In this document: piece by piece, positions 51,627 through 61,755 of the stretch
Numbering within the stretch: the stretch's first letter is position 1
How the letters are laid out: each line of letters starts with the position of its first letter
From: Halodesulfurarchaeum sp. HSR-GB
GTDB taxonomy: Archaea > Halobacteriota > Halobacteria > Halobacteriales > Halobacteriaceae
Assembly: GCF_031432215.1 (NCBI RefSeq)
Contig: NZ_JAVKGN010000001.1
Location: 1,541,421-1,605,420 of the forward strand
Reading direction: 5' to 3'
Length of the DNA: 64,000 nucleotides
Translations under genes and position numbers: made by a program
The notes under the pieces: model-generated
What the model was told of the DNA's origin: nothing
The model's input: only the letters and a program-made list of their open reading frames with translations
Database searches by the model: none

Positions 51627-53987
51627 GTGGAACTGGGCATCGTCCTCACGTGGCTGGTCCTCTACCTGGGACTGGGAGTCCTGGCGCTCCCGCTCGCGAG
51701 TCTGCTCTTCGAGGACTTTCCGGACCGTGGTGCGGGCCTCGCGATCCCGGTCGCCTTCGCGGTAATCGCCTTCAGCGCCTACTGGCTCGGCCAGGTCCGG
51801 TTTGGCCTCGTAACGGCTCTTTTCGCCGTGCTTGCCCTCCTGATCGGTTCGGTTTTGGCGCTTCGAAGCGGCGTCTCGATCGACCGGTCGCGGTTTCGTG
51901 ATGCCGCGATCGTCTTCACACTCGCCTATCTCCTCCTGATCCTCATCCGGTTGTACCGACCGGGGGCCGTCCCCGGCGGTGGTGAGAAGTTCCTGGATTT
52001 CGGCCTGCTCGCGTCCTTGCTCCGAGCGACGGCCCTGCCGCCACAGGACATGTGGTTCGCGGGCGAGTCGGTTCAGTACTACTACGGTGGGCACATGCTC
52101 GCCGCGGTGTTCGCGCTGCTGACCGATACCGCCCCACGATTCGCGTACAACACGGCACTCGCGGGCTACTACGCGGCCTACGTCACCGCCGCGTGGGGCC
52201 TCGCCGGTGCGATCACGGCCCACCGGGGAGGGTCATATCGACTCGGTGGAGGTATCGCCGCGTTCCTGGTGGGCCTCGCGAGCAACTTCTCGACACCGAT
52301 CCGGTTTCTCGGCTGGGTGCTTCCCGAACCGCTGGGTCGCCGGGTCGTCGAGGGCGTGGGGCTCGAATTCGCGGGCCTCGCACGGGGCCCCTTCGAGTTC
52401 AACTACTGGCTCGCCAGCCGGGTGATCGACGCGGGCCGCGAACCGGGCGAGTGGGAACTCATCACCGAGTTCCCGTTTTTCGCGTTCCTGAACGGGGACC
52501 TCCACGGCCATATGATGAGTCCGGTGTTTCTACTGTTGGGTGCGGGTCTGGCGGCCGCCTACTGGATGCGACCGGCTGCAGACCGCCGTGGACGACTCGG
52601 TCGGCTCCTCCTCGGGGCCCCTGTCGGTGGGCTCCTGGTGCTTACGAACACGTGGAGTGCCCCGGCAGTTTTCGGGGTGGCGTGGCTGACCGTGCTCTTC
52701 GCCCCTGCGGCTCCCTGGACGCTCCTTCCCGACAGTTTGGCCGATCGAATTGCGGCCTGGACGAATACCAGCCGACTGCGAACCGAATCCACACGACTCG
52801 GCCTCGCGCTGGGCATCGCCTCGCTCTTGGCCGTGGGTGGCGCACTCACCGTGCTCCCGTTCCTGACCGGGGCCGCATCGGGCCGATCCGTCGGACTGCT
52901 CCCGACTCCGCGAAGCGACCTGGGCGGGTTATTGACCGTGTATGGGGTCTTTCTCGCCGTCACGGCCAGTTATCTGGCCAGTCGAGTTCGCCGGCGGATC
53001 TGGGTGGTCACCTTCCTCACAGCTCTCGTTCTCCTGCTCGTGAGCACGCTCGTTCGAGCGACCGCCGTGGCCCTCTTCGGACCGCTTCTCCTGGGCGGCT
53101 GGTATCTGCTCCGGACGCGGGAGAACGTAGGGTTCGAGACCGTCCTCGCCGTTGGCGCGCTCGGCCTGGTGCTCCTCGTGGAGTTCGTCTACGTAATCGA
53201 GCAGGCCGGGCCCGGGAGAATGAACACCGTCTTCAAGATCGCAGCGCAGGTGTGGGCACTGTGGTCGGTCGCAGCCGGGGTGATGTTGGCTCGACTCGTC
53301 GGCCCTGCTGGGCCACTCGCGGGGATCAGGGAGACGGTTCGGCGGGTACGTCATCGATTTCGATCGTGGCTGGCTCGCGGTGAGCAAGTCGCGAATCGGA
53401 AGGCGGCCAACCCCGGGGGCAGCGAAGGCCGACACAGACTGGCGAGCATCGGCCTCGTCGCGGTACTCGTCGCGCTCTCGATCTACCCCGCCTTCGGGCT
53501 GGCATGGGCGGTCGGCGGTGGGGCGGATGATCCCACCCTCGACGCCCACGCGTACATCGAAGCCGAGCATCCGGAGGAAGCCGCGGCAATCCACTGGCTC
53601 CGCGACCAGCCTGGGCAGCCGACGATGGTCTCCGCGCCCGGGACCGAGATCTACCGATGGGTGAACGCTCCATCGAGCATGACCGGCATCCCGACGGTCG
53701 CCGGCTGGTCACACGAGGTCGGCTATCGTGGCGAGGAGCCGTACTGGGATCGGGTTCGGGACGTGAAGATCATCTACGAGACGAGCGAATCAGAGTCGAG
53801 AGCGGCGTTGCTCGGGCTGTACGACGTGACCTACATCTATGTCGGCCCGACCGAACGGGCACGATTCGGGACAGTCGACTACGGGGAAGAACCAGGTATT
53901 AGCACGGCGTACACGGACCCGAACGTGACGATCTACCGGGTCGATCTCGACGCGATCAAACAGCCAGTTCACCAGCCCGCTTCTTGA
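51627..53987 (+). CDS. DUF2298 multi-pass membrane protein
   Basis: A 786-residue protein with about 15-18 hydrophobic segments. The family motif of three tyrosines lies in [14 protein letters not shown] near residue 150. A conserved [21 protein letters not shown] segment is near 287, and the C-terminal 170 residues are a soluble domain. DUF2298 proteins resemble lipid-linked sugar transferases and often sit with GT2 genes. I chose GTG 51627, which is 27-32 nt after a TATA-like GTGTATAG (51594-51601); an alternative GTG is at 51612. The 3' end overlaps the convergent HAH_0734-type gene by 32 bp. Confidence 0.88.
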   Translation: MELGIVLTWLVLYLGLGVLALPLASLLFEDFPDRGAGLAIPVAFAVIAFSAYWLGQVRFGLVTALFAVLALLIGSVLALRSGVSIDRSRFRDAAIVFTLAYLLLILIRLYRPGAVPGGGEKFLDFGLLASLLRATALPPQDMWFAGESVQYYYGGHMLAAVFALLTDTAPRFAYNTALAGYYAAYVTAAWGLAGAITAHRGGSYRLGGGIAAFLVGLASNFSTPIRFLGWVLPEPLGRRVVEGVGLEFAGLARGPFEFNYWLASRVIDAGREPGEWELITEFPFFAFLNGDLHGHMMSPVFLLLGAGLAAAYWMRPAADRRGRLGRLLLGAPVGGLLVLTNTWSAPAVFGVAWLTVLFAPAAPWTLLPDSLADRIAAWTNTSRLRTESTRLGLALGIASLLAVGGALTVLPFLTGAASGRSVGLLPTPRSDLGGLLTVYGVFLAVTASYLASRVRRRIWVVTFLTALVLLLVSTLVRATAVALFGPLLLGGWYLLRTRENVGFETVLAVGALGLVLLVEFVYVIEQAGPGRMNTVFKIAAQVWALWSVAAGVMLARLVGPAGPLAGIRETVRRVRHRFRSWLARGEQVANRKAANPGGSEGRHRLASIGLVAVLVALSIYPAFGLAWAVGGGADDPTLDAHAYIEAEHPEEAAAIHWLRDQPGQPTMVSAPGTEIYRWVNAPSSMTGIPTVAGWSHEVGYRGEEPYWDRVRDVKIIYETSESESRAALLGLYDVTYIYVGPTERARFGTVDYGEEPGISTAYTDPNVTIYRVDLDAIKQPVHQPAS

Positions 53988-54222
53988 CCTCGACATCCTC
54001 GGCGTCGACGGCCTCCACGTCCAGGAAGTGCGGGATGAAGTTTCGCTTCTCGAAGTCCTCCTGCTCGGTTTCGTCACCGCCGATACACCACAGCTGGACG
54101 CGGTCCGGCCCGTGCCAGTCACCGTTCCGGGTGACCTGGAAGAGCGTGTACTCCTCGCCGTCGACCTCGACGATGCCGTCCTTGCGCACGCCCGGGTCGC
54201 CGTGGATGATGAGCCGCTTCAT
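53956..54222 (-). CDS. Small conserved haloarchaeal protein (HAH_0734-like)
   Basis: An 88-residue acidic protein beginning [22 protein letters not shown]. The first 60 residues look like a beta-rich domain ([30 protein letters not shown]). A single Trp/Cys/Asn region follows, and the tail is charged. Similar proteins occur widely in haloarchaea. Function unknown. Its 3' end overlaps the DUF2298 gene by 32 bp in convergent orientation. Confidence 0.82.
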   Translation of the reverse strand: MKRLIIHGDPGVRKDGIVEVDGEEYTLFQVTRNGDWHGPDRVQLWCIGGDETEQEDFEKRNFIPHFLDVEAVDAEDVEVKKRAGELAV

Positions 54223-54340
54223 AGATCTGTCTTCGACGGACCGGGGAGTAAACGTTTCGAAGCCGCCCCGATTCGGACCGTGGAACCAAACGCATTTTAA
54301 CTCCCCCTCACCAACCAGTCTTCAACAGAGTCGATCCTCC

Positions 54341-54622
54341 ATGGAGATGCCACGTCGAATCAATACGTACTGTCCGCATTGTGATACACATACCGAACAC
54401 GAGGTCGAGAAAGTCCGCCGCGGCCGGGAGACCGGCATGAAGTGGGCCGCCCGCCAGCAGAAACGCGGCAAGTCCACCATCGGGAACGCCGGCAAGTTCT
54501 CGAAGGTGCCGGGTGGAGACAAGCCCACCAAAAAGACCAATCTCAAGTACCGCTGCTCGGACTGCGGCAAGGCCCACCTCCGCAAGGGATGGCGCGCCGG
54601 CCGGCTGGAGCTCACGGAGTGA
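54341..54622 (+). CDS. rpl44e: Ribosomal protein L44e
   Basis: A 93-residue protein beginning [20 protein letters not shown]. The zinc finger is CPHC near the start with CSDCG near residue 72. It sits near the ribosomal E site. The first ATG is kept because L44e homologues start MxMPRR. A TATA-like CATTTTAAC (54292-54300) predicts a short leader of about 20 nt. It begins a run L44e-S27e-eIF2-alpha-Nop10-PAC2 that is conserved in haloarchaea. Confidence 0.95.
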   Translation: MEMPRRINTYCPHCDTHTEHEVEKVRRGRETGMKWAARQQKRGKSTIGNAGKFSKVPGGDKPTKKTNLKYRCSDCGKAHLRKGWRAGRLELTE

Positions 54623-54627
54623 TTTCG

Positions 54628-54801
54628 ATGGCAGGAAGCTTCATCCGCGTGCAGTGTCCGGATTGTGAGAACGAACAGACCCTCTTCGAGAAGGCCGCCT
54701 CCGAGGTGACATGTGCGGTCTGTGGCACCACGCTTGCCTCCCCGACCGGCGGGAAGGCCGAGATCGAGGGCGAGGTGCTCGAAGTCGTCGAACAGCGATG
54801 A
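54628..54801 (+). CDS. rps27e: Ribosomal protein S27e
   Basis: A 57-residue zinc-ribbon protein with CPDC and CAVCG pairs (about 11-14 and 29-33). It starts at ATG 54628, 5 bp after the L44e stop, and its stop overlaps the ATG of the eIF2-alpha gene (ATGA, 4 bp). Confidence 0.95.
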   Translation: MAGSFIRVQCPDCENEQTLFEKAASEVTCAVCGTTLASPTGGKAEIEGEVLEVVEQR

Positions 54802-55598
54802 AATACGAGGGCTGGCCCGATCCCGGCGAACTGGTGGTCGGGAAGGTCGACGAGATCGAGGACTTCGGGGTCTTCGTCGACCTCGAGGAGTACGAGGGAA
54901 AGCGCGGGTTGGCCCACATCAGCGAGGTCGCCTCCGGCTGGATCAAGAACATTAGCGACCACGTCAAGGAGGGCCAGACAGTCGTCGCGAAGGTCCTGGA
55001 CGTGGACACCTCCTCCCAGCAGATCGACCTCTCGATCAAGGACGTGAACGACCACCAGCGCTCCGAGACGATCCAGCGCTGGAAAAACGAGCAGAAGGCC
55101 GACAAGTGGCTGACCCTGGCCTTCGGCGAGGACATGGCGGACGACCGGTTCCGCGAGGTCGCCGACGAACTGCTCGACGAATTCGGGAGTCTCTATGACG
55201 GCTTCGAACAGGCGGCGATCCACGGGCAACCGGCCCTCGAAGACGTGGACCTGCCGGAATCGGATATCACTGCCATCGTCGAGACCGCTCGTGAGAACGT
55301 CTCGGTTCCCTACGTGACGGTAACCGGCTACGTGGACATCGCGTCCCCGAACCCGAGCGGCGTCGATGACGTGCAGGACGCGCTGAAGGCAGCCGAGGGT
55401 AACGGCGAGATCCCCGAGGAAGTCGATATGGAAGTGACCTACGTCGGCGCCCCGGAGTATCGGATTCGAATCCAGGCCCCGACCTACAAGACCGCAGAAT
55501 CGGAACTTGAACGGGCCGCCGAGCGGGCGATCGCGACCATCGAGGACGCCGGCGGGAGCGGGGAGTTCCACCGCGAACGCCGCACCGACGACGAATAA
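54798..55598 (+). CDS. eif2a: Translation initiation factor 2 alpha subunit
   Basis: A 266-residue archaeal eIF2-alpha. The N-terminal S1 RNA-binding domain (about 8-85) has [19 protein letters not shown], a helical middle domain follows, and the C-terminal alpha/beta domain (about 175-262) binds the gamma subunit. With beta and gamma subunits encoded elsewhere it delivers initiator tRNA. It overlaps rps27e by 4 bp, so translation is coupled. Confidence 0.95.
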   Translation: MKYEGWPDPGELVVGKVDEIEDFGVFVDLEEYEGKRGLAHISEVASGWIKNISDHVKEGQTVVAKVLDVDTSSQQIDLSIKDVNDHQRSETIQRWKNEQKADKWLTLAFGEDMADDRFREVADELLDEFGSLYDGFEQAAIHGQPALEDVDLPESDITAIVETARENVSVPYVTVTGYVDIASPNPSGVDDVQDALKAAEGNGEIPEEVDMEVTYVGAPEYRIRIQAPTYKTAESELERAAERAIATIEDAGGSGEFHRERRTDDE

Positions 55599-55603
55599 GA
55601 GTC

Positions 55604-55786
55604 GTGAAATCCGACATCCGGATCTGTTCTGCGTGGGAGTCCGAACACGACCGTCCAGTGTACACGCTCGATTCGGCGTGTCCGATCTGTGGCGCCGAGA
55701 CAGTCAACAGCGCTCCGGCCGGCTTCGATCCGGCTGATCCATACGGCGAGTACCGACGCGCTCTTAAGGAGCGTCGCCAAGGGTAG
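55604..55786 (+). CDS. nop10: H/ACA ribonucleoprotein Nop10
   Basis: A 60-residue protein starting at GTG 55604 with the conserved KSDIRICSAW, YTLDSACPICG and NSAPAGFDPADPYGEYRR. Nop10 binds Cbf5 in the H/ACA pseudouridylation particle. The zinc pair CPICG is partly kept. It starts 5 bp after eIF2-alpha. Confidence 0.93.
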   Translation: MKSDIRICSAWESEHDRPVYTLDSACPICGAETVNSAPAGFDPADPYGEYRRALKERRQG

Positions 55787-55790
55787 GACC

Positions 55791-56546
55791 ATGGACGAGA
55801 TCGAGGTCGAGTATTGCACCGAAGTCGACCTCGACGACCCGGTTTTCGTCGAGGGGCTGCCCGGTGTCGGTCACGTGGGCAAACTGGTCGCTGAACACCT
55901 AATCGAAGAAGCAGACAGTACGCTCGTAGCACGGGTGTACTCCGAACACTTCCCGCCACAGGTCGGCATCGACGAAGAGGGCGTGGCGAGTCTGGCCCAC
56001 GCCGAGATATATGCCATCGAAACCGAGGGTCGGGACCTGGTCGTGCTCACCGGGGACCATCAGGCAGGGGACAGCATGGGCCACTATCACCTCGCCGATG
56101 CATTTCTCGACGAGGCCGAACGCCAGGGCGCTGACACCGTCTACGCCCTGGGCGGCGTTCCGACCGGCGAGTTGATCGAGGAGTACAGCGTGCTCGGTGC
56201 CGTCTCCGAGGAATCGCTTCGCGAGGAACTCGAAGCGGTCGGCGTGGAGTTCCGATCGGAGGAACCGACCGGCGGCATTGTCGGAACGAGCGGACTTCTC
56301 CTGGGGCTGGGTGGTCGTCGGGGGCTCGACGCTGCCTGCCTGATGGGCGAGACGAGTGGGTACCTGGTCGATCCGAAGAGCGCGCGGGCAGTCCTCGAAA
56401 TTCTTCAGGATCGACTGGACTTCGAAGTTCCGTTCGAGGCACTCGACGACCGTGCTGAAGAGATGGAAGAGGTCATCAACCGCCTCCAGGACATGGAAGA
56501 GGCCCAGAGTCCCGGAAGCGGCGAGGACCTGCGGTACATCGGCTAA
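55791..56546 (+). CDS. PAC2-family proteasome-assembly-chaperone-like protein
   Basis: A 251-residue protein of the PAC2 family. The start has VFVEGLPGVGHVGKLVAEHLIEE (about 17-39), a family signature, and LAGDHQAGDSMGHYHLADAFL-type and ALGGVPTGEL segments continue it. The C-terminal helix (about 215-240) is charged. Archaeal PAC2 homologues are predicted to assist proteasome assembly, but direct proof is lacking. It follows Nop10 by 4 bp and closes the translation run. Confidence 0.88.
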   Translation: MDEIEVEYCTEVDLDDPVFVEGLPGVGHVGKLVAEHLIEEADSTLVARVYSEHFPPQVGIDEEGVASLAHAEIYAIETEGRDLVVLTGDHQAGDSMGHYHLADAFLDEAERQGADTVYALGGVPTGELIEEYSVLGAVSEESLREELEAVGVEFRSEEPTGGIVGTSGLLLGLGGRRGLDAACLMGETSGYLVDPKSARAVLEILQDRLDFEVPFEALDDRAEEMEEVINRLQDMEEAQSPGSGEDLRYIG

Positions 56547-56547
56547 G

Positions 56548-57324
56548 TCACTCTTTGACCGTGTAGGAGGTTCCGGCCTCGCGAAGCGGATCCGTCACCC
56601 GCCCGACTTCGTCAGCCGTGGCAACGACAGTCACGTCCACGCCACGTTCGGCCGCCCGGGCCGCCACTTCGCCTACGGCAAACTGGACGTTCGGGGTAAT
56701 ACCCGCCTGTTCGAGAGCCACCGTCGCCTCGACGCCGGCCGCCAGAACGAGCGGACTCTCCGCACACGCCTCGGCCAGGGCGTCGAGGTTGACGTTCCGG
56801 CTGCCGCCAGCCCGAACGGGCGGAACCTGGTGGACGGCGACTTCGCCGGGCGTAAAGTCGATGACGCCCTCGAACCCGGAAACGCCGACTTCCATGCCCG
56901 CGGTAGCGTCGGTCGTCGCCGTCCCGGTCGCCGGACCGTCCGATCCCGGAATGGCATGGAGCATCCCGGTTCGCATTTCGAGAGTCACCGTCTCCCCGAC
57001 CTCGATGTCCTCGACGGCCACGGCCGCGTCCTCCTGGACACCCCCGAGGACATCATCGGCGACGCGATCGGTGAACCGGCGGATGTCGTTCGTGTGACTC
57101 AAGAGCCAGTCCACACCTTCGTTTGTCACCTGATAGCGCGACCGACCGTCCTTGAGAACCAGGCCGTCCGCGACGAGTTCGCGAATGTACTCCGAGACCG
57201 CCTGACTGGTCACTCCGACCTCGTCAGCGATCTCGCCCTGACTCACGGCTGGCTGGCGATCGGCGATCTCCACGAGGATCCGAAATCGCGTCGCCTCGCG
57301 TTTGTCATCGAGGACCTCGACCAT
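56548..57324 (-). CDS. Winged-helix regulator with a C-terminal ligand-type domain
   Basis: A 258-residue protein. Residues 8-75 form a winged HTH with SQGEIADEVGVTSQAVSEYIREL and GLVLKDGRSRYQVTNEGVDWL. A helical linker (76-100) follows. The rest is an alpha/beta domain with GMLHAIPGSDGPATGTATTD, and later VNLDALAEACAESPLVLAAG and VAARAAERGVDVTVVATADEVG. It may sense a metabolite; the target is unknown. Its divergent partner is a phosphoesterase gene 76 bp away, with TATA-like boxes for both (57343-57352 and 57369-57376). Confidence 0.8.
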   Translation of the reverse strand: MVEVLDDKREATRFRILVEIADRQPAVSQGEIADEVGVTSQAVSEYIRELVADGLVLKDGRSRYQVTNEGVDWLLSHTNDIRRFTDRVADDVLGGVQEDAAVAVEDIEVGETVTLEMRTGMLHAIPGSDGPATGTATTDATAGMEVGVSGFEGVIDFTPGEVAVHQVPPVRAGGSRNVNLDALAEACAESPLVLAAGVEATVALEQAGITPNVQFAVGEVAARAAERGVDVTVVATADEVGRVTDPLREAGTSYTVKE

Positions 57325-57400
57325 ATCTGGCTCTCGGTTGGGGTAATCAAAACAGCACCGGTACCAGCACACCTTTTGCGGACGCCCCAAACGAGGTGAT

Positions 57401-58093
57401 GTGGACCCGTTCCAGGATGTCACCACCGCAGATCGGGCGGTGTATCTCCCGTCCCAGGATACACTCGTCCTCGCTGACCTGCATCTGGGCCGTGTCCGGT
57501 CCTCGCGCGTCGAACTCCCGCTGGGCGAGCAGGCGGATCTCATGGATCGACTCGACGGCCTGCTCGAAACGTATCAGCCGTCGGACGTCGTCGTGGCTGG
57601 CGATCTGATTCACAACTTCGACACGCTCTCGATTTCGGTCCGGGACGCGGTGGACACACTCACGCGGACGGTCACAGCGACTGGCGCGACCCTTACCGTA
57701 ACCGCTGGCAATCACGACGGATTGCTCGACCGCCTGGACTCGATCGACCCGGTTCCAGCCGTGCAACTCGGCGACACGGTCGTCCTCCACGGCCACGAAC
57801 GACCGACGGTCGACGCCGACCGATACATCATCGGCCACGAACACCCGGCCATCCGGATCGAAGGGGTTCGACATCCGTGTACGCTTGCCTGTCCGGATCA
57901 AGTAGACGGGGCGGCGGTTCTGGTACTCCCCGCGTTCAGTCGTGTCGCCAGTGGAACGATCGTAAACGGACAGACGGCTGCAGATACCATGTCACCGCTG
58001 CTGACGGCACTCGATCGCTGCCGGCCGATAATTTCGACCGACGACGGGCCACTCGAATTTCCGTCGCTCGGCGAATTACGTTCCCACCTCTGA
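57401..58093 (+). CDS. Metallophosphoesterase
   Basis: A 230-residue calcineurin-like phosphoesterase. Metal ligands are DLHLGR (about 23-28), GDLIHN (about 67-72), GNHD (about 103-106) and GHEHP (about 146-150). The archaeal ICC-like group includes this arrangement, but its substrate is not known. The start is the GTG at 57401, 28 nt after a TATA-like CCTTTTGC. It converges with the FAD protein gene (1 bp gap). Confidence 0.88.
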   Translation: MDPFQDVTTADRAVYLPSQDTLVLADLHLGRVRSSRVELPLGEQADLMDRLDGLLETYQPSDVVVAGDLIHNFDTLSISVRDAVDTLTRTVTATGATLTVTAGNHDGLLDRLDSIDPVPAVQLGDTVVLHGHERPTVDADRYIIGHEHPAIRIEGVRHPCTLACPDQVDGAAVLVLPAFSRVASGTIVNGQTAADTMSPLLTALDRCRPIISTDDGPLEFPSLGELRSHL

Positions 58094-59359
58094 CTACGAG
58101 GAGTCGAGGACGGCCGCGGCCGCGTGGCGACCGCTTCGTAACGCGCCGTTGATCGAGGAGTCTTCGGTGAAGTCTCCGGCCAGATAGACCGCGCCAGCCG
58201 GAGCGGTCACCGAGGGCAGGGTCTCGTGAATCCCGGGGGGCTGTCCGAACTGGGCGAAGGGCACCTGAACGGAATCGAGCAGTTCAAGCGCCTCGAAGGA
58301 GGCGGCGGGATACCAGGATTGGAGGGCCCGACGGGTGTCCTCGGCGAGGGTCTCGTGATCGACTTCCGGCTGCCCGGGCGTGCTCGCGCTCAGGAGAATT
58401 TCGTCGTCGGGCGCATACGACGGTGCGACCGCGGAGAGGTTCACTACCTGGTTGGGGGCGTCACCGTCGGCGTGAAGATGAATCCGGTCCTGCTCGCCAA
58501 TCGGGTTCCCGGCCGGAAGTGAGAAGTACTGGGTGAGGACGCCACGGCCCTGGGTTGGAATCGCATCGATGCCGGTCAACGAGTGACTCGCTCGTGGCCC
58601 AGCAGCCACGACGGCGGTATCGGCCGTGATCGATTCCCCGTCGACTTCGAGCGTCACCGGCCCGGTGCCGTCGATTGTTTCGACCGGTGTGTTCGTCTCG
58701 ATCACTGCACCGTGATCCCGGGCCCGCCGGGCTAGTTGCTCCGGAATCGCCTGCATGCCCGCGGCCGGGATCGCAGCGGCTCCCGTCGCGAGCATCTTGA
58801 ACGTGAATTCGAAGACCCGCGCCGAGGTGGCTAGCGAACGGTCGAGCGTGATCCCCCCGTAGAACGGACGGGCAAACGAGTCGACGAACCGCTCTGAGAA
58901 CCCGAGGCGATCCAACAGCGACTCGATCGATTCGTCCGTCCCGGCGTAGATGTCATCGCGAGAGCGCGCCGAAAGGGCCTGTCTGAGCCGCAGTATCCGG
59001 ATCTTGTCTCCAATGGAAAGGTCAGTCGAGAGGGCGGTCTCCAGCCCACCCACGGGGTCTCGAAGCGGGTCGGCGACTACGCCGCGATGGTTCGTTCGAC
59101 AGATGATCGCACCCGGCGGGAATCGTTTGAGATCTAACTCGTCGAAGTCAAGCGCCCGTCGGGCCTCCGGGTAGGCCGTAAAGAGCACCTGGAACCCCCG
59201 GTCGAGCGTGTAGCCGTCCCGTTCGTCGGTCCTGACGCGACCGCCGACAGTCGAATTCGCCTCGTAGACGGCGACATCCCGACCGGCTTCGGCGAGCAGC
59301 CGTGCGGTTTCGAGGCCGGCCAGCCCGGCCCCGACGACGGCAACCTGGTGGTCTGTCAT
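58094..59359 (-). CDS. FAD amine-oxidase-like protein (protoporphyrinogen oxidase/phytoene desaturase family)
   Basis: A 421-residue flavoprotein with the GxGxxG motif VVGAGLAGLETARLLAEAG (about 8-26), then VYEANSTVGGRVRT (about 32-45). A C-terminal flavin contact YLAGDFTEDSSINGAL matches amine-oxidase-type enzymes. Substrates in this family are polyenes, porphyrins or amines; none can be assigned. I chose ATG 59359. The gene shows no operon partner. Confidence 0.85.
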   Translation of the reverse strand: MTDHQVAVVGAGLAGLETARLLAEAGRDVAVYEANSTVGGRVRTDERDGYTLDRGFQVLFTAYPEARRALDFDELDLKRFPPGAIICRTNHRGVVADPLRDPVGGLETALSTDLSIGDKIRILRLRQALSARSRDDIYAGTDESIESLLDRLGFSERFVDSFARPFYGGITLDRSLATSARVFEFTFKMLATGAAAIPAAGMQAIPEQLARRARDHGAVIETNTPVETIDGTGPVTLEVDGESITADTAVVAAGPRASHSLTGIDAIPTQGRGVLTQYFSLPAGNPIGEQDRIHLHADGDAPNQVVNLSAVAPSYAPDDEILLSASTPGQPEVDHETLAEDTRRALQSWYPAASFEALELLDSVQVPFAQFGQPPGIHETLPSVTAPAGAVYLAGDFTEDSSINGALRSGRHAAAAVLDSS

Positions 59360-59402
59360 GTTCGAATCCGGGAGCCGGCGGGGGAAAACAGTATGGGTAC
59401 GA

Positions 59403-60302
59403 CTAGCGGTCAGTCCCACGCCCGAGCCCAGGAATGTGGACCCGGCGCTCGACGAGCCCCATGACGTTCGAGGCCGAAATGATGATGGCCAGGTAAAACA
59501 GCGCCACGAGAGTGAAGATCGAGGTGTACGCGAAGTTGTCCGCGGCGATCTGCCGGCCCATCTCGAAGAGTTCGGGGACCGTGATGAACGCCGCCAGCGA
59601 GGAGTACTTGATCAGGTAGACCAGTTCGTTCGACCAGCCCGGGATCGCAAAGCGCAACGCCTGTGGGAGGACGACGTGGCGAATCGCCCCGAGTTTCGAA
59701 AACCCGATGGCCCGCCCTGCCTGGTACTGCCCCCGATCCACTGAAAGCAGCGCGGAGCGGATGTATTCGGCCTGGTAGGCGGCGCTGTTGATCGTGAAGC
59801 CGATAATCGCCACCCAGAAGGCCTGGGACGGCACGATACCGACCCCAACGAGGGGCAACTCGCGAATCCAGGAGGAGAGCTGAAGCCCGTAGTAGAGGAC
59901 GAACAGCTGGGCCAGTAACGGCGTTCCCCTGATGAGTTCGGTGAACACGAGGGCGACCCAGGCTGTGCCCCGACCGTACACCCGCGCGACGCTTACCGGC
60001 ACCGCGAGCAGAAATCCGAGCGTGATCGAGACGAGGGTGATGACCAGGGTCCCCCACGCTCCCGCGGCGAGTTCCGGCAAATACCGAACCGCGAAGGCGA
60101 GTGACTCGGAGATCGGCTCAACGAGTGCCGGATCGAGATACGGGGTACCGTCCGGCATGCCCATCCCTTCTGGCAGGAGGAAATCGTTGATCCAGCGGGA
60201 GAGCAACCACCCCCAGAACACGGCGTAGGGAATCAGGACAATGCCGCCCCTGATCGAGACGTCGATTCCCGGGGTTCGGAAGTCCTCCTGGGCACCCGAC
60301 AT
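59403..60302 (-). CDS. Amino-acid ABC transporter permease
   Basis: A 299-residue inner-membrane permease of the His/Glu/Gln/Arg family with about five helices. The permease signature (EAA loop) is in YQAGRAIGFSKLGAIRHVVLPQALR (about 220-243). It follows the ATPase gene by 1 bp and is the last gene of a four-gene operon. A longer upstream frame is non-coding. Confidence 0.92.
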   Translation of the reverse strand: MSGAQEDFRTPGIDVSIRGGIVLIPYAVFWGWLLSRWINDFLLPEGMGMPDGTPYLDPALVEPISESLAFAVRYLPELAAGAWGTLVITLVSITLGFLLAVPVSVARVYGRGTAWVALVFTELIRGTPLLAQLFVLYYGLQLSSWIRELPLVGVGIVPSQAFWVAIIGFTINSAAYQAEYIRSALLSVDRGQYQAGRAIGFSKLGAIRHVVLPQALRFAIPGWSNELVYLIKYSSLAAFITVPELFEMGRQIAADNFAYTSIFTLVALFYLAIIISASNVMGLVERRVHIPGLGRGTDR

Positions 60303-60303
60303 A

Positions 60304-61062
60304 TTAGAGTGATCCCGAGGACTCGGCCTCGGTAATCCGTTTGAGGAACTGGCCCGTCCGCGCTTCTTCGGGCGCGTCAAAGAGCTGTTCCGGCGGTCCC
60401 TGCTCGACGAGACTCCCATCCTCCAGGAACAGCATCTGTGTCGCCGCGGACCGGGCAAAACCCATCTCGTGGGTGACCACGAGCATCGTCATCCCCTCTT
60501 CGGCCAGGTCTCGCATCACCTCGACGACCTCGCCGGTGAGTTCCGGGTCCAGCGAACTCGTCGGTTCGTCGAAGAGCATCAGCTTGGGATCCATCGCCAG
60601 CGCGCGGGCGATCCCCACACGCTGTTGCTGGCCACCGGAGAGCTCCGCCGGGTAGGAGTCGGCCTGGTCGGCCAGCCCGACCTGTTCGAGTTCGGCCCGC
60701 GCCCTGGCTTCGGCGCTCGCTTCGTCCATTCCGGCGACCTTCTTCAGGCCCAGCGTGATGTTCTCGAGAGCCGTGAGGTGTGCAAAGAGGTTGATGTCCT
60801 GGAACACCATGCCGACCTCGCGACGCAACTGATCGACATCGTAGTCCGAGTCACTCGTTAGTTCGCCGTCGAGGTAGATGTCGCCGCCGTCAGGTTCGGT
60901 CAGGCGGTTAACACAGCGCAGCAGCGTCGACTTGCCGCTGCCACTGGGGCCGATCAAGACGAAGGCATCGCCCTCGTCCATCTCGAAGGAGATGTCGTGT
61001 AACACTTCCTCGTCGCCGTAGCTCTTCTGCAGGTTCTCGATCCGGAGGAGTGGCTCGCTCAT
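60304..61062 (-). CDS. Amino-acid ABC transporter ATP-binding protein
   Basis: A 252-residue ABC ATPase with Walker A GPSGSGKST (38-46), Q-loop FQDINLF, signature LSGGQQQRVGIARAL (about 140-154) and Walker B LMLFDEPTS. It is of the polar amino-acid importer type. Its start overlaps the first permease gene by 4 bp. Confidence 0.95.
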   Translation of the reverse strand: MSEPLLRIENLQKSYGDEEVLHDISFEMDEGDAFVLIGPSGSGKSTLLRCVNRLTEPDGGDIYLDGELTSDSDYDVDQLRREVGMVFQDINLFAHLTALENITLGLKKVAGMDEASAEARARAELEQVGLADQADSYPAELSGGQQQRVGIARALAMDPKLMLFDEPTSSLDPELTGEVVEVMRDLAEEGMTMLVVTHEMGFARSAATQMLFLEDGSLVEQGPPEQLFDAPEEARTGQFLKRITEAESSGSL

Positions 61063-61748
61063 CTGATATCACCGTCGGGGATCGCGAAGTAATTCTGTAG
61101 GGCATCCAGCGCCCGATTGGTGCTGAAAGTCAGGACGAAATAGATCGCACTCGCGAACAGGAACAGTTCCAGCACGGCGGTGGTCTGCTGGACGAAGAGA
61201 TCGTGCGTTCGAGTTAGCAGTTCGGCCATCCCGATCGCATACGCCAGGGAGGTGTCCTTCAGGACGATCGTGAACTCGTTCTGAAACCCCGGCATGGAAC
61301 GGCGAAGTGCCTGGGGAACGACGACGTGCCGGATGGCCTGGAACTGGTTCATTCCGATCGAGCGGGCGGCTTCCATCTGGCCCTCGTCGATCGAGGAGAG
61401 CGCCCCCCGAAAGATCTGGCTCTGGTAGGCCGCACTCCGGAGTCCCAGACCCAGTATTGCGGCTACGAAAGCACGCTGGATGGGAAAGACGAAAAAGGCG
61501 AAGATTAGGATCACCACGAGCGGCGTCCCCCGGAAGACGGTCCCGAACAGGTGGACCGGAGTCTGCAGGTACCGGTTGCCGTACACCTCGATGATCCCGA
61601 ACGGGAACCCCGCGAGGAACCCCAGCAGGATGCTCGCGATGGTGAGTGCGATCGTGAGGAGGACGCCACCAGAGAGATACCCCCAGCTATCCAGGACGAA
61701 GGCCCAGTCGCCGGCTTGCAGGGCAGCGCTCGCAGGGGTGGCGATCAT
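61059..61748 (-). CDS. Amino-acid ABC transporter permease
   Basis: A 229-residue permease of the His/Glu/Gln/Arg family with about five helices. The EAA loop is in MEAARSIGMNQFQAIRHVVVPQALR (about 135-158), nearly the same as in the other permease of this operon, so the two form a heterodimer. It follows the binding protein gene by 7 bp. Confidence 0.92.
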   Translation of the reverse strand: MIATPASAALQAGDWAFVLDSWGYLSGGVLLTIALTIASILLGFLAGFPFGIIEVYGNRYLQTPVHLFGTVFRGTPLVVILIFAFFVFPIQRAFVAAILGLGLRSAAYQSQIFRGALSSIDEGQMEAARSIGMNQFQAIRHVVVPQALRRSMPGFQNEFTIVLKDTSLAYAIGMAELLTRTHDLFVQQTTAVLELFLFASAIYFVLTFSTNRALDALQNYFAIPDGDIR

Positions 61749-61755
61749 CGTCTCC

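Noticed and set aside
51525..52223. Upstream extension of the glycosyltransferase frame
   Set aside because: Antisense to the DUF2298 gene; family N-terminus matches ATG 51524.
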